From Amphibalanus amphitrite (taxonomy: Eukaryota; Arthropoda; Thecostraca; Balanomorpha; Balanidae): a DNA stretch of 64,000 bases. Positions within the stretch are counted from its first letter, which is position 1. Each line of letters begins with the position of its first letter. The DNA is taken from assembly GCF_019059575.1 (NCBI RefSeq), contig NW_024883003.1, positions 85,792-149,791 on the forward strand, in the 5' to 3' direction. The position numbers and the translations under genes were made by a program. The notes beneath the pieces are model-generated. The model saw nothing but the letters and a program-made list of their open reading frames with translations. It ran no database searches and had not been told where the DNA came from. Shown piece by piece: positions 39,178 through 51,200 of this stretch.

Positions 39178-39261
<84 letters not shown>

Positions 39262-42200
39262 GAGTCGGGGGGGGGGGGGTCGAGCCCCGTTTTTTTACAT
39301 TTTTTAATGCCATCCTGACGTTTTTTTGCAGAATGAAGTGGCCGAAATCTGGGGAGAAATCGAAAATTGGGGGGGGGGGGCTATGGCTGCGAAGGTCAGT
39401 CCATGTCACTGCCCAAGTGGCCCACCAGTCAAAATTCCTTAGCCGAGGCCCTGGACAGCGAGACACAACCGAGACAGGAAGACACGGACCGAGGCGAGAA
39501 GGGAGACTTGTCTTTCTGCAAGCTCATATTGAGGAACAAAGGAATGAAACCCACCTGCCTGAGAGGCAAGGGAACTCAATGCTGAATGTCAGCTTCATGA
39601 AGCTTTGTGCATTCAATGCGGCACAGAGATCACGTATAGCTGTGCCTTGGCTGTGTTGTTGCCATGCCAGTGGCCATGTCATGGTGGCAGCGTCTTTACC
39701 GGGTGCATACGAAGCACGCACAGGAAACAGTGGACTTTGTTGCGTAAATCGAGTAGCATGTACGACATGCCGTTCATGATGTATAGGTATCACGGACCAG
39801 GTGTTCCTTTGTGCCAGAGTTCTTCGCACCAGCGCGGTAGGTGCCGACACATGTTCAGTGCCGCCAGGCGTCAAAGACAGATTCGGCGCACTTCACTGGC
39901 GCTCACTCGACCCAGCTCAAGGTTGACAGAACCTCAGGCGAGGCCACACTGGCTGAATTAAGGAAGCCGCATCCTTCGTCAACCAATTGTCCGGCCGGCT
40001 GAGTCGGTTCCCGCGGAGCGGCGCGCGACCGGCCCGCCGCCGACGCCGCCGCCGTCGGAGCGTGATGAATAGGGCCGGTACTCGGGCCGTCATTAGGTGC
40101 CGCCGCTGGACAGAGTCATTACACGGCTCCGGCGGTGCTGCTTTCCAGCGCGGCCACCCTTTCCGCTCCGATATCGTCCAGGCACTGATTACCGCTCCAC
40201 ATTGAATGCGACCGCGTACACCCAGTAAATGTGTAACTCGTGTCGCCAGGCGAAGTTGAACGTGTTAGGGAGTTTCGGAAAGGGTTATTAATCATTTCGA
40301 GGACGGAACGTTTAAAAGTTTCGGTCTGTAGAAAACTACCAGTGGGTGGGAGTGCCTGAACGACCGGGTCTTGGCTGCTCGCCTACTGTGGTGCCAAGCT
40401 GGCGGTGCAGGGAGCCAGGCCGATTAGGAACTAGTGACCTACAACGATTTCTACTTTAAACAATGTTGTCGCGGGGGTAACATCATAAACTTATTGAACC
40501 AACAGAAAAGCGGAACAGCCATCCCATCTGTTCATGCAAGCACACTGACAGTCACAGCACACCAATCACATCAAACATGTACTGCTCAAATTATGTACAG
40601 AATGTCTCTCACCATGCTGTCGGCTATGTTCTGATTTAAAATTGTCGAGGATTTCAAATTTGTCTATAATGTCTATTTATAAAAAAGGAATGTAGACTTT
40701 TCTAACAATTAGTTATTCTGAATGGTTGGTGTATTGACAAAGTTGTAAGAACAAACCCGATGGTTGCACTCACCTCCTGTTCTGATACCAGGTTTTGACC
40801 TGTGTGTCGGTCAGGTTCAGACTGGCAGCCATCTCCATCCTGTCCTGGACACTCAGGTACTTTTGCCGCTCAAAGTTCCGCTCCAAAGTCTGCAGCTGAT
40901 GGTCGGAGAAGGCTGTCCTCGCCTTCCGCGACTTCTTCGACTTGAGCGTGCAGCCGTTCTGACCTTGTGACGTCGGCGATAAACCGTCTTTGTCTGTGAA
41001 AAATCAAACACTGTCGTTAAATGGGTGTGAGCATGTCGGTGAAGACATTACCAGTGAGCTCAGATTGTCTTCCCCGTCTCTGGGGGAAACAGAGGCAATG
41101 GTAGGCACGTGGTTTTGATTCCATCGTAGCGAAACGGCCCTGCCGACACGCTCTGGTGCCCAATACCAAAAAACAGCCGCTCGCCGGATATCATTCGTCT
41201 TTGGAGCCTTTGTTTTTACAAATACAGGCCCGGCGGCCACTCTCGGCCGGGAACGGTGTCGGCGCCATCCATCAGGCCGCCAGATGCCTAACTAAAGCAT
41301 AAGTTAATTCGCTGAAAATACCATAATTACAGGTCATCAGCGCGCGTTCCGGCGGTGTCGCTTACCGGCCGGCGGGGGGCCGTTTCTGGTCCGGTGATGG
41401 GGCGCCGCGCCGCGCCGGCCGGCGTTCCCACCGGCGGCCCTGGGCCGACACCTGGCCGGCCGGCGCGGGGACGGTACAGCACAGCACACACACCGCCCCC
41501 GCGGCCTACACACGGTCAGGGCAGGTGACACCGGCCACACGGCCACTGCAGGGGACACTGCCCCCGCGGCACACACCCATTACGGCACTGTGGCCGCCTG
41601 AGCGAGCGCCGCACGCAGCCGACTCTGCTCAAAGGGCCGGCATTGTGCCGCCGGCCGGGGCCAATGATAATCCATTAGGTGATCGCGCCACACAAGCCGT
41701 GTGTTTGCATTAACTCAATCATGGCGCTGCCGGACAAAGGCGCCTCTGTAACGGGCTCCATTAGTTGAAACGTGGTGACGGCCTGGCGTGACGCGGAAAA
41801 TTGCCCCCCTGGCCGACAGAGCACCGGCTCGGCTCGGACACGTGCGATTGACGCTGCCAAAGTCGCGCCCGGTCAACGCCCTCGAATTGGACGCAGACAG
41901 GTGGAGCGCGCCCGCGCCGTTCACGCTTAAACAAAGTTTTGATACGAGGCCGGTAAATTATTCAGGTGTCCGGAGCGGCAGCGGCGCGATGGCTGGACAG
42001 CCGACCGACGACCGCCGCGCCACCACTGCCGCCGCAGCGCCGCTAATCGCGCCACCGATTGCCCGGCCCTATAATTAAACCATGCCGCCATCGGCTCGGC
42101 TGGCACTAAATCCTAATTTGTATCGCATTCGCTAGTGTCGTGTCCAGTTGCACTTGGCAATGCCGCTCCGCATTAATTTTGCATAATGATACAGTTAAAA

Positions 42201-45200
42201 GGTGGAAATGTTGTTGTCGGAATTAGCCGTGTGCATAAATCGGCCTTTACGGCGGCGGCGGCGGCGGCGGCGCTGCGAGCTGGGCGGCGCGGCCGGCGGC
42301 CGCACCGCGGCCCCGGGCTACGGCCGGCGGTACGGCGGCGGCGGCAGAGGTACCGCCGACACCGCCCCTCTGCCCGGCCAGCCGACCGACACAACGCCAT
42401 CACTCTCCACTGTCCAATCTTCTCTATTAATTGGTAAACGACGACAATAGGTCCGTGTGTGTCGAATGGCGGTGTCACGACCCCAATATGTATAGCCGGA
42501 CCCGGCGGCTGCTGGCGGCGGCCTTTAGTGCCGCGACCATCCACCTCCAGGCCGCGACCATAGAGCGGGTACCGCGATTACCTACCTCTAAGAGCGGAGA
42601 CCGGAGAGCGAGTGCCGTGAATAGTCAGGTATAGAAGAGAGGCGCTCGAGTACCGAGTTACGGTCGGTACTCGGGTGGCCAAAGCACTGCGCGAGCAAAA
42701 AGAAACCAGAGAAATGAACAAATTCCCAACCGGACGGACGCGGGGACTTATCCGGAGGGCTCGGATCACAGTCAGAAGAATCCCTGGAGTGTGAAAAGCG
42801 CGGTGTGAGAAGCGCATCCAGCCCGGCCGGCGCTGGGTATTGCGGCGTTGCGCGTTGAAGTCTCCCTCACTGGGAGGAGGGCTGTCCCGCAGTGCTTGGA
42901 GACTGCGCCGGCTACGCGTAGGACATAACACTAACACCATCCGAAGATTGGCGGCGGCCCGATTGGGATATTTGAGTCGGGAAATGCCGTCTTGAAACTG
43001 CTTGTACAGTTCTTAACGAAAACTTTTAGTTCAAGACTTCCAAGTGCTGCTCAAGTCATTGGATGTCAAGTTGGTGCTACTGCATATATCTGTAAGTAAA
43101 GACAAATCGGACTACTGCGAAGGGAAGTGGTAAATCAACAACAAAAAAAAGAAGAAGAAGAAGCAAACAACGTTTAGAAAACATATTAAACTTGATCAAC
43201 TGTAAGTGCATATATCGAAGTTCATGAGGGAGCGTTAGCCTGGCGACCTCTCCTCACGCCCCTAGACCTCAAGGTTGACTACTCACCGATGGTCTTATTT
43301 AGCTGTGGCTAGTGAACAACAGTTCATATCAGACCTTTCTCATCGTCCGCGTTTCTATCAACCACGAAATGAGTCGATGCCTTTGTCGGCACTCAAACCG
43401 GATACACACTTTAAAATGTTTATGATGTAATGGAAGTATGAAATAGTAATCCACATCTTTCCACACTGCACAATGCTCCTTAAATAGCTGATAAAAGATG
43501 AACAGTGGGCATAATATTTTATGACATGAGCATTGGTTTGCGGCCTAGTGGTTTTTCTTTGTTTCTTTATACACACTGTTGCATCAATCTTCTGTTTTGC
43601 AGTGCACTAAACCCAAAGTCCGCTAATTTTGGAAGCGACTTGTGGTCGATCAATAACTAAGAACACCGTTTCCCGTCGTTGTTTTGTCAGCTCTCGTCGA
43701 TGTGATGTCATCTCCTGCCTCCAACAGTTCGACGACGGTGGCTTGGGGCGGGGCGTCGTTCTTCAGGTTGGGCGCTCGTTGGGGCGCTCGTCAGGGCGCC
43801 GGTGATTGGGGGTGGGCGCCGGTTGGGCGCTCGATGGGGAGCCTGTTAGAGTGCCGGTGTCGGTGGTCTCCGGCCGTTCGCTGGAACGCCGATGGATACC
43901 GCTACCACAGTGTCCTGGACAGTGGACGGCTGCGGTTTGGATGTCAACACAGACAACCGGTCTCCGGTTAAGCCATTTTCTGTGGTTTCTTGACGACCCG
44001 GGATGACAATGTCAATTACTCTCTGTTAGGATGATTATCGGTGTACTAGCGACCAGGAGGTCTCATGTCGGCAAACTGAGCTTCATGTCGGCGGGAATAA
44101 TTTTATCGCTTGGGGGAGGGGGCTGGTAGAAATATCATTAGTAAATATAAGCTGATATCAAGGGGCGTCGCCGACGGGGGGGTCGGGGGGGGGGGGGGGG
44201 GTCGTGACCCCCCCACTCTTGAAAACTGGGGGTGTCGACCCCCCACTTTTTGCGATGCTGAGTATGCTTTTTTAGTTTTTATGTCAGTGAAGCAGGCGTC
44301 AGCAACACTAACAAATACATCAGATTCAGAATCGCTTCAAGAGCTCCCTAAAGCCAATTAGCCAATTAGCTAAAGGTCAATAGCTGTGGGCGGGGAACAC
44401 CAGCACAACAATGTTTTTAAGTAGCCACCATTCTAGTACCTTTTTATCCCTCAAAGGATTGGACGCGCCAAAACTGCCCCGAGCGTTCGTCTGATCGTTT
44501 AACCCTCGCCCGTAAACGGTGTTTTGCCACCTTCGCCCATGCAGGGGGGGTTGGTGCGACCCCCCCTGGCGTTTGAAAACGGAGCGTCGTAGAGCTTAGC
44601 GGAAAAGACCAACGGATTGCTCTCAACGAGATCTCGCGATTGATGGTATATTTTTTGATCCTAGGTCAACATTTGACCTACTTATGACCGGTCAAAGGTC
44701 AAATTTTCGGAAAAATCGAACTTTTTTCAGATTTCCGCGCCGATTGCGGCAAAACGGTAAGAGATATCGACTTGAAACCTTCACTATCGTGATCCTTGAT
44801 CAATTCTCTATCGTTTGGTGTGTATTTCGATGTCATAACTCTAAAAATGATGCGTTGGGAGCATCGGAAGTCTGCAAGGTCATTTGTGCATTGGGTCACG
44901 TCAGGCGTGTGACGTCACTGACCTGACCCTGACCCAAAATGAACTACAAGAAACAACCGACGATGCCTGAAATGGATAGCAAATTCGAATTCAGGGCATC
45001 AAAATACCCCGAAAAGGCATACAAGTGCAAGAAGTCATTACAGGTCAACCGAGGTCACTGACCTGACCTTGACCTTTAGTAACCTTGAAAAGGTCAACGG
45101 ACATTGTGCCAATGTCAAATCAGCCAGTTTTGATTCTAAAACAATCCATCAGTGTGTCAGGTCAGTCGGCATTTATACCAATGTGAAGCAATCTCCAATT

Positions 45201-48200
45201 TAGCGTAAATCTGGCCGGAGGTTGTTCCCTTTATGACGTCATAACTCCGTGACCTGACATGACCTTGACAAAAAAAATACCAAAAGTTGCGCAAAGGATG
45301 CCCCATAGGGTACTGAAAATTTGAGCAGGCTATCTGAAACGGTTCGGCGTGTAGCTAAGAAAAACCTCAGGGGGGGGGGGGTTGCACCAACCCCCCCCCC
45401 TACATGGGCGAGGGTTAAAAAAATGGTCGCAGTCGATTCGTCGGATCAGTACCTAACTACAAAACTACAAACTAGCCTCAGCCCCATGGCTACCGTCACA
45501 ACTAGCTGTACAGTGCACACTGCACATGTAGGGGAAAGGGAGTCAGATGAAACCGTCTCGGGCTTTCGCAAAGAAGTCGCGCAAAAAGGAGCCGATTGCA
45601 ACGGAACTTCCGGTGCGCTCGAGTTAATCACCTACTTAAAAATAATTCGATATCCCTGATTCAAATAAAGATTACCTTGGTTCACTTTTTCATAACTTGC
45701 TTTTAATTTAGTTATAGGATAGTTTTTGGAGCTGATTTTGAACTTAGCGCCCATCTGAACATTTAAGAAGTAGTGTTGCTTATACATATAACATGTTAGG
45801 AAGCAATCGGTGGTGGTCATCCACTATTAGGTACTGGTCGATCTGACCTGACCTGATCAACCCCAAATGCATGGAGTCATCGTCTTCGTTCAAAACTAAG
45901 ATAACATTCGTAATCAGAACCTCGAAAAACCATCACAACTTACATTCGCGAAGTTCTAGCAGGTCCCGAGTTTCCCTACTTATGTATTGGCGATGACCTG
46001 AGTCCTGAGATGACCCGAAACCTTGTAAATGGGTATCATCGGCTTTCTCTCGTCACGGGCAGCATGCTCTTTTTTCCGCAAACCTCTAGATCGATCAGGG
46101 GTCGAAAGCATACCTCAGCGTTACTTAACCCGGCAGGCGGTGGGCCTACCAGCCACCTTCCGCGCGGTGGGGGGGGGGGGCACTTTTTTGCCCCCCCCCC
46201 GTATCTCCGAAACTACTGGACGGATCCGGAAAATTCAAACGGCGTTCGATAGCCCTGTCAAATTCGTTGAAGGAAACCAAATTTCATTGACCTTGGGGTC
46301 ACCGATGACGTCACAGGTCAGGTCAAAGATAAAATGTTTCACCGTTCACGGGGCTTCTAGGGAAAGCGCTATAACACCGAGTAAAACGCATTTTGTCGAA
46401 AATCAGCGATAAGGCGTCAGTTGTCTAGTACATATGTTGCTATTAGAGGTCACTGGTCATACCAGGTCAGGTCACAGGTCAGGTCACCAAAGGTCACCAA
46501 GGGTCACCACATGAGCCCAACTTTACTAAGGTTATGCGATGCATGTTTTATGGCCAGTTTTTCATTTCCAACTCAATGGTGTTGGTAATAAGACCATCAG
46601 GTACGGTTTAGGTCACTTTCTGGTGGAGGTCAGGTCAAGGTCAGGTCAAAAAAGGTCAAATTTCAAAGTTGATATTTTTGCATAAAATGGGTATTGATTC
46701 GATGCAGCTCGTCACGGGGAGTCTAATGGTGGTCTTTGTTTTGCGCTACGAGGTCTAGAATTGCTAACAATTGAGTTTGAAAATTTGACGTCATCAATTT
46801 TGAACAGTTTTTTCGCTATAACTTGGCCAAAAAAAGAGGTATCGATCTCAAATTTGGTATGTGGATAGAAGGCGGTAAGGGCTATCACATATATTCCGGT
46901 TTTTTCGAAATTCAAAAAACTTTGTGGATTTTTGGCTATTATATTCAAAAAATCTATTTTTTGATTTTTGGGGGTCAAAATCCAAAAAATTCGAAAAACT
47001 GAAATAGCAGTTTTATAGCCCTTTTGATTTCACACCTTTTATGTTTGACACATTTTTCTGTATCTCTAAAGCTGTAGGCCTGACAGCTCTTCCCGCGAAA
47101 CCTTTTTTTGGGTCGAAAATGGCAAAAATGACGTCACTCTGACGTCATTAGCGGCCAACCTATCATAGCCTTTTGAAAAATTTTTGGTCACCATGTGCGC
47201 TAGCTGCTCCCGGGAGGGTACTGAAAGTTTGGTGACGATCGGCGCAGCGGTTCTCGAGATATATCGAAAAAACTAAAGGGGGGGGGCAAAAAAATGCCCC
47301 CCCACCGCCTTGAGGGTTAAGTATACGCTATACGTTAGCGACTGGGAACCCACCAATAGAAGGGCTACAGTGAAGCAGAAAACATTCGATAGCTCTTTCA
47401 ACGCTCTTTCGCTAGCTTCGCGTCAGATTTCATCTCAGGTCTATGTTTTGCCCATAGAAGGCAAACAGCTAACTGGACAGATTCTGCCGAAACATTTGCT
47501 TTGCAATAACTTTAGATTCCGTGAATTTGTATGGTATTTACATATGTTGTCTTGTCACCACCGTGTTTATCTCTTTGAGACGCGTCACATGAGTTAAAAT
47601 TTGACCATTCAGAATTAACGTTAAAACGACCTCAGGTCAACGTTATGTCCTGATCGAAAAAGGACTTCCTGCTGCATATGAATGGATCCGTGTTGTTTAA
47701 CTGAACAGTGAACACCTTCCAGGTGCTGTCATCGCTCTACCGCGTCTTCGTCAAAAGTTGTAGAAATAATGCTGGTGGCCATCGATGGACATTTCCACTA
47801 ATGACCTTTCGAGTCATCACTCGCCATAAGTTGCACCCTGTCCCTGGCAATGATGAGCTGATTTGTCATGGCTCCAAAGATATTTTGCGTTTCTGACGAA
47901 CTTTTTTAAAGCAGGAGGCATTCGTGCTTTTTCTAATTTCTCATTATTTTCTAATGATGAGGTCACGTATTTGACCTGCCTCCAGATCATAGATGTAAAT
48001 CCTCAGAATCATGAATTGCTGACACGTATAACCCCATACATTAGGTATACAGTGTACCAAATTTCGAAGTTATGGGAGAAAAGCTTCAAGAATGGCGAGA
48101 GGGGAAAGTGTGATAGAGGTATACCGTACAACTGAACTTGACATGGCGACCTGACCTTAAGTGACCAGTGATAATTTTTACGCAAGTGATGTAGGTAGGT

Positions 48201-51200
48201 ATACCTACCTAATAGGTTATACCAAATTTCGCGGCGCTGCGCGCCGATTTGTTACACGCGCACACACACATACGCACGCACAAAACTGGGAAGTGTGGCA
48301 AAAAAAAAACACCCCTACCCATCGGGTGAAGACTAGAAACCCGACCCCCCCCCCCCCCACTCAAAAATCCGTGGCGACGCCCCTGCTGATATCAGTTCGT
48401 GGCATAAGCCGATATGAGCCGATATAAAGTGTAAGGTTTTGTGAAATTGATGTAAGTTTAAAGTTGCATTCAAATCCATAGCTATTAAGCCTTCTAGTCG
48501 TTTATCGTCCGTTGTTTGCTGTCTTTTGTCCACTCAGTCAGTCTGAAGCTTTTTATACACTTCAGCCCTCTGTTGCGCTCAGCATTGTTCTCTTCGAGTT
48601 CGGTCTGACTCTGACCGCGGGACAGCCCGCCAGCAGTTTTGGATGGCAGCTTGCCCCAATTACCAACGTACCCGCCTCAAATTAATACTTGTAACTATGA
48701 TATGTTTGACTCAGAGTTTATGCCACCTGAGTCGCCTTGCTCCGTATGTCGGCCCGTTTCGTATGCCGGCGCGCTCCGTACACCGTTCGCGGTATACTGT
48801 ATGTCGCCTGGCTCCGTATGCTGGCGCGGTATACCGTATGCCGTCTGCAGTACCGTATGCCGGCGCGGTCCGTACGCCGTTGGCGGTATACCGTATGTCG
48901 CCTTGCTTCGTATCCTGTCCGCAGTATACCATCTGTCGCCTGGCTCCGTACGCCGTCCGCGGTATACCGTATGTCGCCTTGCTCCGTATGAAGGCCCGTT
49001 CCGTATGCCGTCCGCAGAGTATACCGTATGTCGCCTGGCTCCGTATGCTGGCGCGGTCGGTCGGCCGCGCGCCGTCGCCGGTCTGATTTATTGTGCCATT
49101 TGCGCGTCGGCCGATAATCGGGTGCGGTTGCAGCGGCGCGGCGCGAGCGGCGCGGCGAGCCACCGCATTAGGTGGCCGCGCGCGGCGGCAGCCGGCCGTC
49201 ACGAGCGGCCGCCCCCGCCGCCGCCGCCGTCGTCTCAGTCGCCTCTGAGGCGACACGAGCGGCCGAGTCGGCAGCGCTGCCAGCAGTGCGGGGATGGTGA
49301 CGCCGCGCCACCGGCATGGTGGAGATGGCAGCATCCACGAGCTGGGATGCTGCTGATGACCAAAGCACGCCGCCAGTTACACGCTTGCACCTATCCCTTC
49401 GCTCTTTGAGATTACCAGTGAGCCGCTAACCCGTTAGCCATTCGTCCAGGCTATAATTTTCATTTCCATTTGATATTCAAAGTACATGCCTTCTAATTAC
49501 AACTAATTTGCCTCTATGCAGCCGTGCAGAGCGGCCGGTCCGCTGCGGCAGCTCGGCAGTAATTGAGCGCCACTCGCCACTGCACCTAATGCGCCGGACG
49601 CGCCCGTCTGCCCTCCTAAATAGGACTAATTAGGGGGAGAGACCAGTCATAAGCGATATATAAAATATCTGGTCGTTAATATGCTACTGGTGGCCGGTCG
49701 GCGCATGTGAGCGGCCCGCCAGCCGCCGGCTCGGCCCACCAATTACTCGGCGGCTACTTTGATCAGCCGCCCAGCCACCTTGGAGGTGTTAAATACGCCG
49801 GCCAGAGGCAGCGGGAGGCGGCCGGCCGCGGCGGCGAGAGGCGGCGGCGAACGGAGGGCGGCGGCGGCGGCAGGCGCGCGTCCAGCCGTCCGTAAAACAA
49901 GGGCAGGGCGGAGCGACCGCACGGCACATCCGGCCGACAGCGACACGCCGGAACAATTTCACGAGCGGCAACGCGACAAATTGAGCTCCTGCCCGTGGTC
50001 GGGTGGCGCCGGCGCGGTGGCAGGTGTCGGCCGGCCGGTCGGGCGCTGCGGCAGTGGGCCGGGCTGCGCCCACCGGGGCTGCCGTCGCCCGGGCTGCGTG
50101 GGCCGTGCAGCCACCAGCACCACTGTGCAGCAGCATGCTGACGCTTGTAATATGTGGTTAATGGAACACGTTTCCTGGCATTTTAAGCACTCAATCAAAC
50201 CAAACAGAGAGCCAGATTATCCAACTTGTTTTTGATGATAAAAATGTCACCAGCTGAGCCATACCAGCAGCGTGCAGCGGAATTCAGTCGTCAGGATTCT
50301 CGACTCTGTCGTAACGCTCAGGGCGATGTGTCGTGTTAGTGCTGTTCAGTCCGGTGTGCCCTTCTCAAAGCCTAACTGTTGTAGCGTCCATACCACAGGG
50401 TGACTGTTATGCGTGCTGTGGCTGTCTAGTCTCACAAATGTCATGTCTCATGCTGTCGATTAGCGAAACCAGGTGTTATATTATGTGACCGCTGGGTTTA
50501 ACGTCGGTAATGCGCAACGGTCCTTTTGCCTCTGAAGTAATTCCACACATTCTTTTGATAAATGTGGCGTCACTTTGCAAAACATCCGTCAAATGTTTGA
50601 GCCTTTAGAGTAGAGGCCATAAATATCGAATTAAAAGCTAACTGCTGCAATGAAGAGGATGCGGTGGCCGGTCTGCCTCAAGCTCTGTCGCATTCTCCTT
50701 CAAAACCAGTCCCTCTTGGCTCCGATTGCAGAAGGTAAAAAGTGAGGGGCGCGACATGCAGAGTGTTTGCCAACTGCAAAACTGGTCTTGGCGTATCTTT
50801 TCCACCACCATTAGTGTCCGAGTGCAAAATGGCCGACCATAATGCTTAAAAACAAACATCGAAAGATACTTTTCATTTGTGTGTCGAAACGTGAACTGCA
50901 GGAAAGCCGGTGAGCCGGGAGTATCGATAAAACGGGGCTGGTAGAAGAGCGCCAGCCGCCTGCAGTGTGCAGTGTGCAGGGCACACGAAAGAGCGCCGGA
51001 ATCCCCCGCTGGCTCGAGCGTTCGGTTTGCGCTTTTTTCCTGGCGTTCCGTTTTCGCGATTACTTTGCAGGCATTAAGCACCACCCCGTATCGCTTTTTG
51101 TCATGATTAGACCCGGACCGGACGTCAGCCGCCCTTCCCCACCCCCGACACGACCACAGGCCCCTGAACCCGCTACCACCTGCCGGTCCCGACCGCGGGT

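Larger units (their letters stand above)
31223..39453. mobile_element. Outer hAT-like element in BarH intron 2, with nested insertions
   Basis: The ends are CAGGGCCTCGGCTAA and its exact complement, followed inward by CTGGTGGGCCA on both sides. An 8-bp direct repeat GACAGCGA (31215-31222 and 39454-39461) is the target repeat. CAGGG ends and an 8-bp target are hAT marks. Without the nested elements it would be about 1.9 kb. The motif GGCCCACCAG repeats just inside the left end. No transposase frame remains. Confidence 0.75.
44161..48384. mobile_element. DNA element with 10-bp target repeat, hosting two piggyBac-like copies
   Basis: The ends are AGGGGCGTCGCC(G)ACGG and its complement, followed inward by long G or C runs. 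A 10-bp direct repeat GCTGATATCA lies at 44151-44160 and 48385-48394. Without the nested copies at 44503 and 46129 it is about 2.1 kb. The target length fits Mutator-like elements (usually 8-10 bp) but the superfamily is not proven. No transposase recognised. Confidence 0.7.

Noticed and set aside
43740-44230. Poly-G runs as sequence errors
   Set aside because: The runs recur at matching places in separate elements. Their exact lengths may still be unreliable.
48639-49409. 256-codon open frame
   Set aside because: It is driven by the 40-bp minisatellite and adjoining GC-rich DNA.
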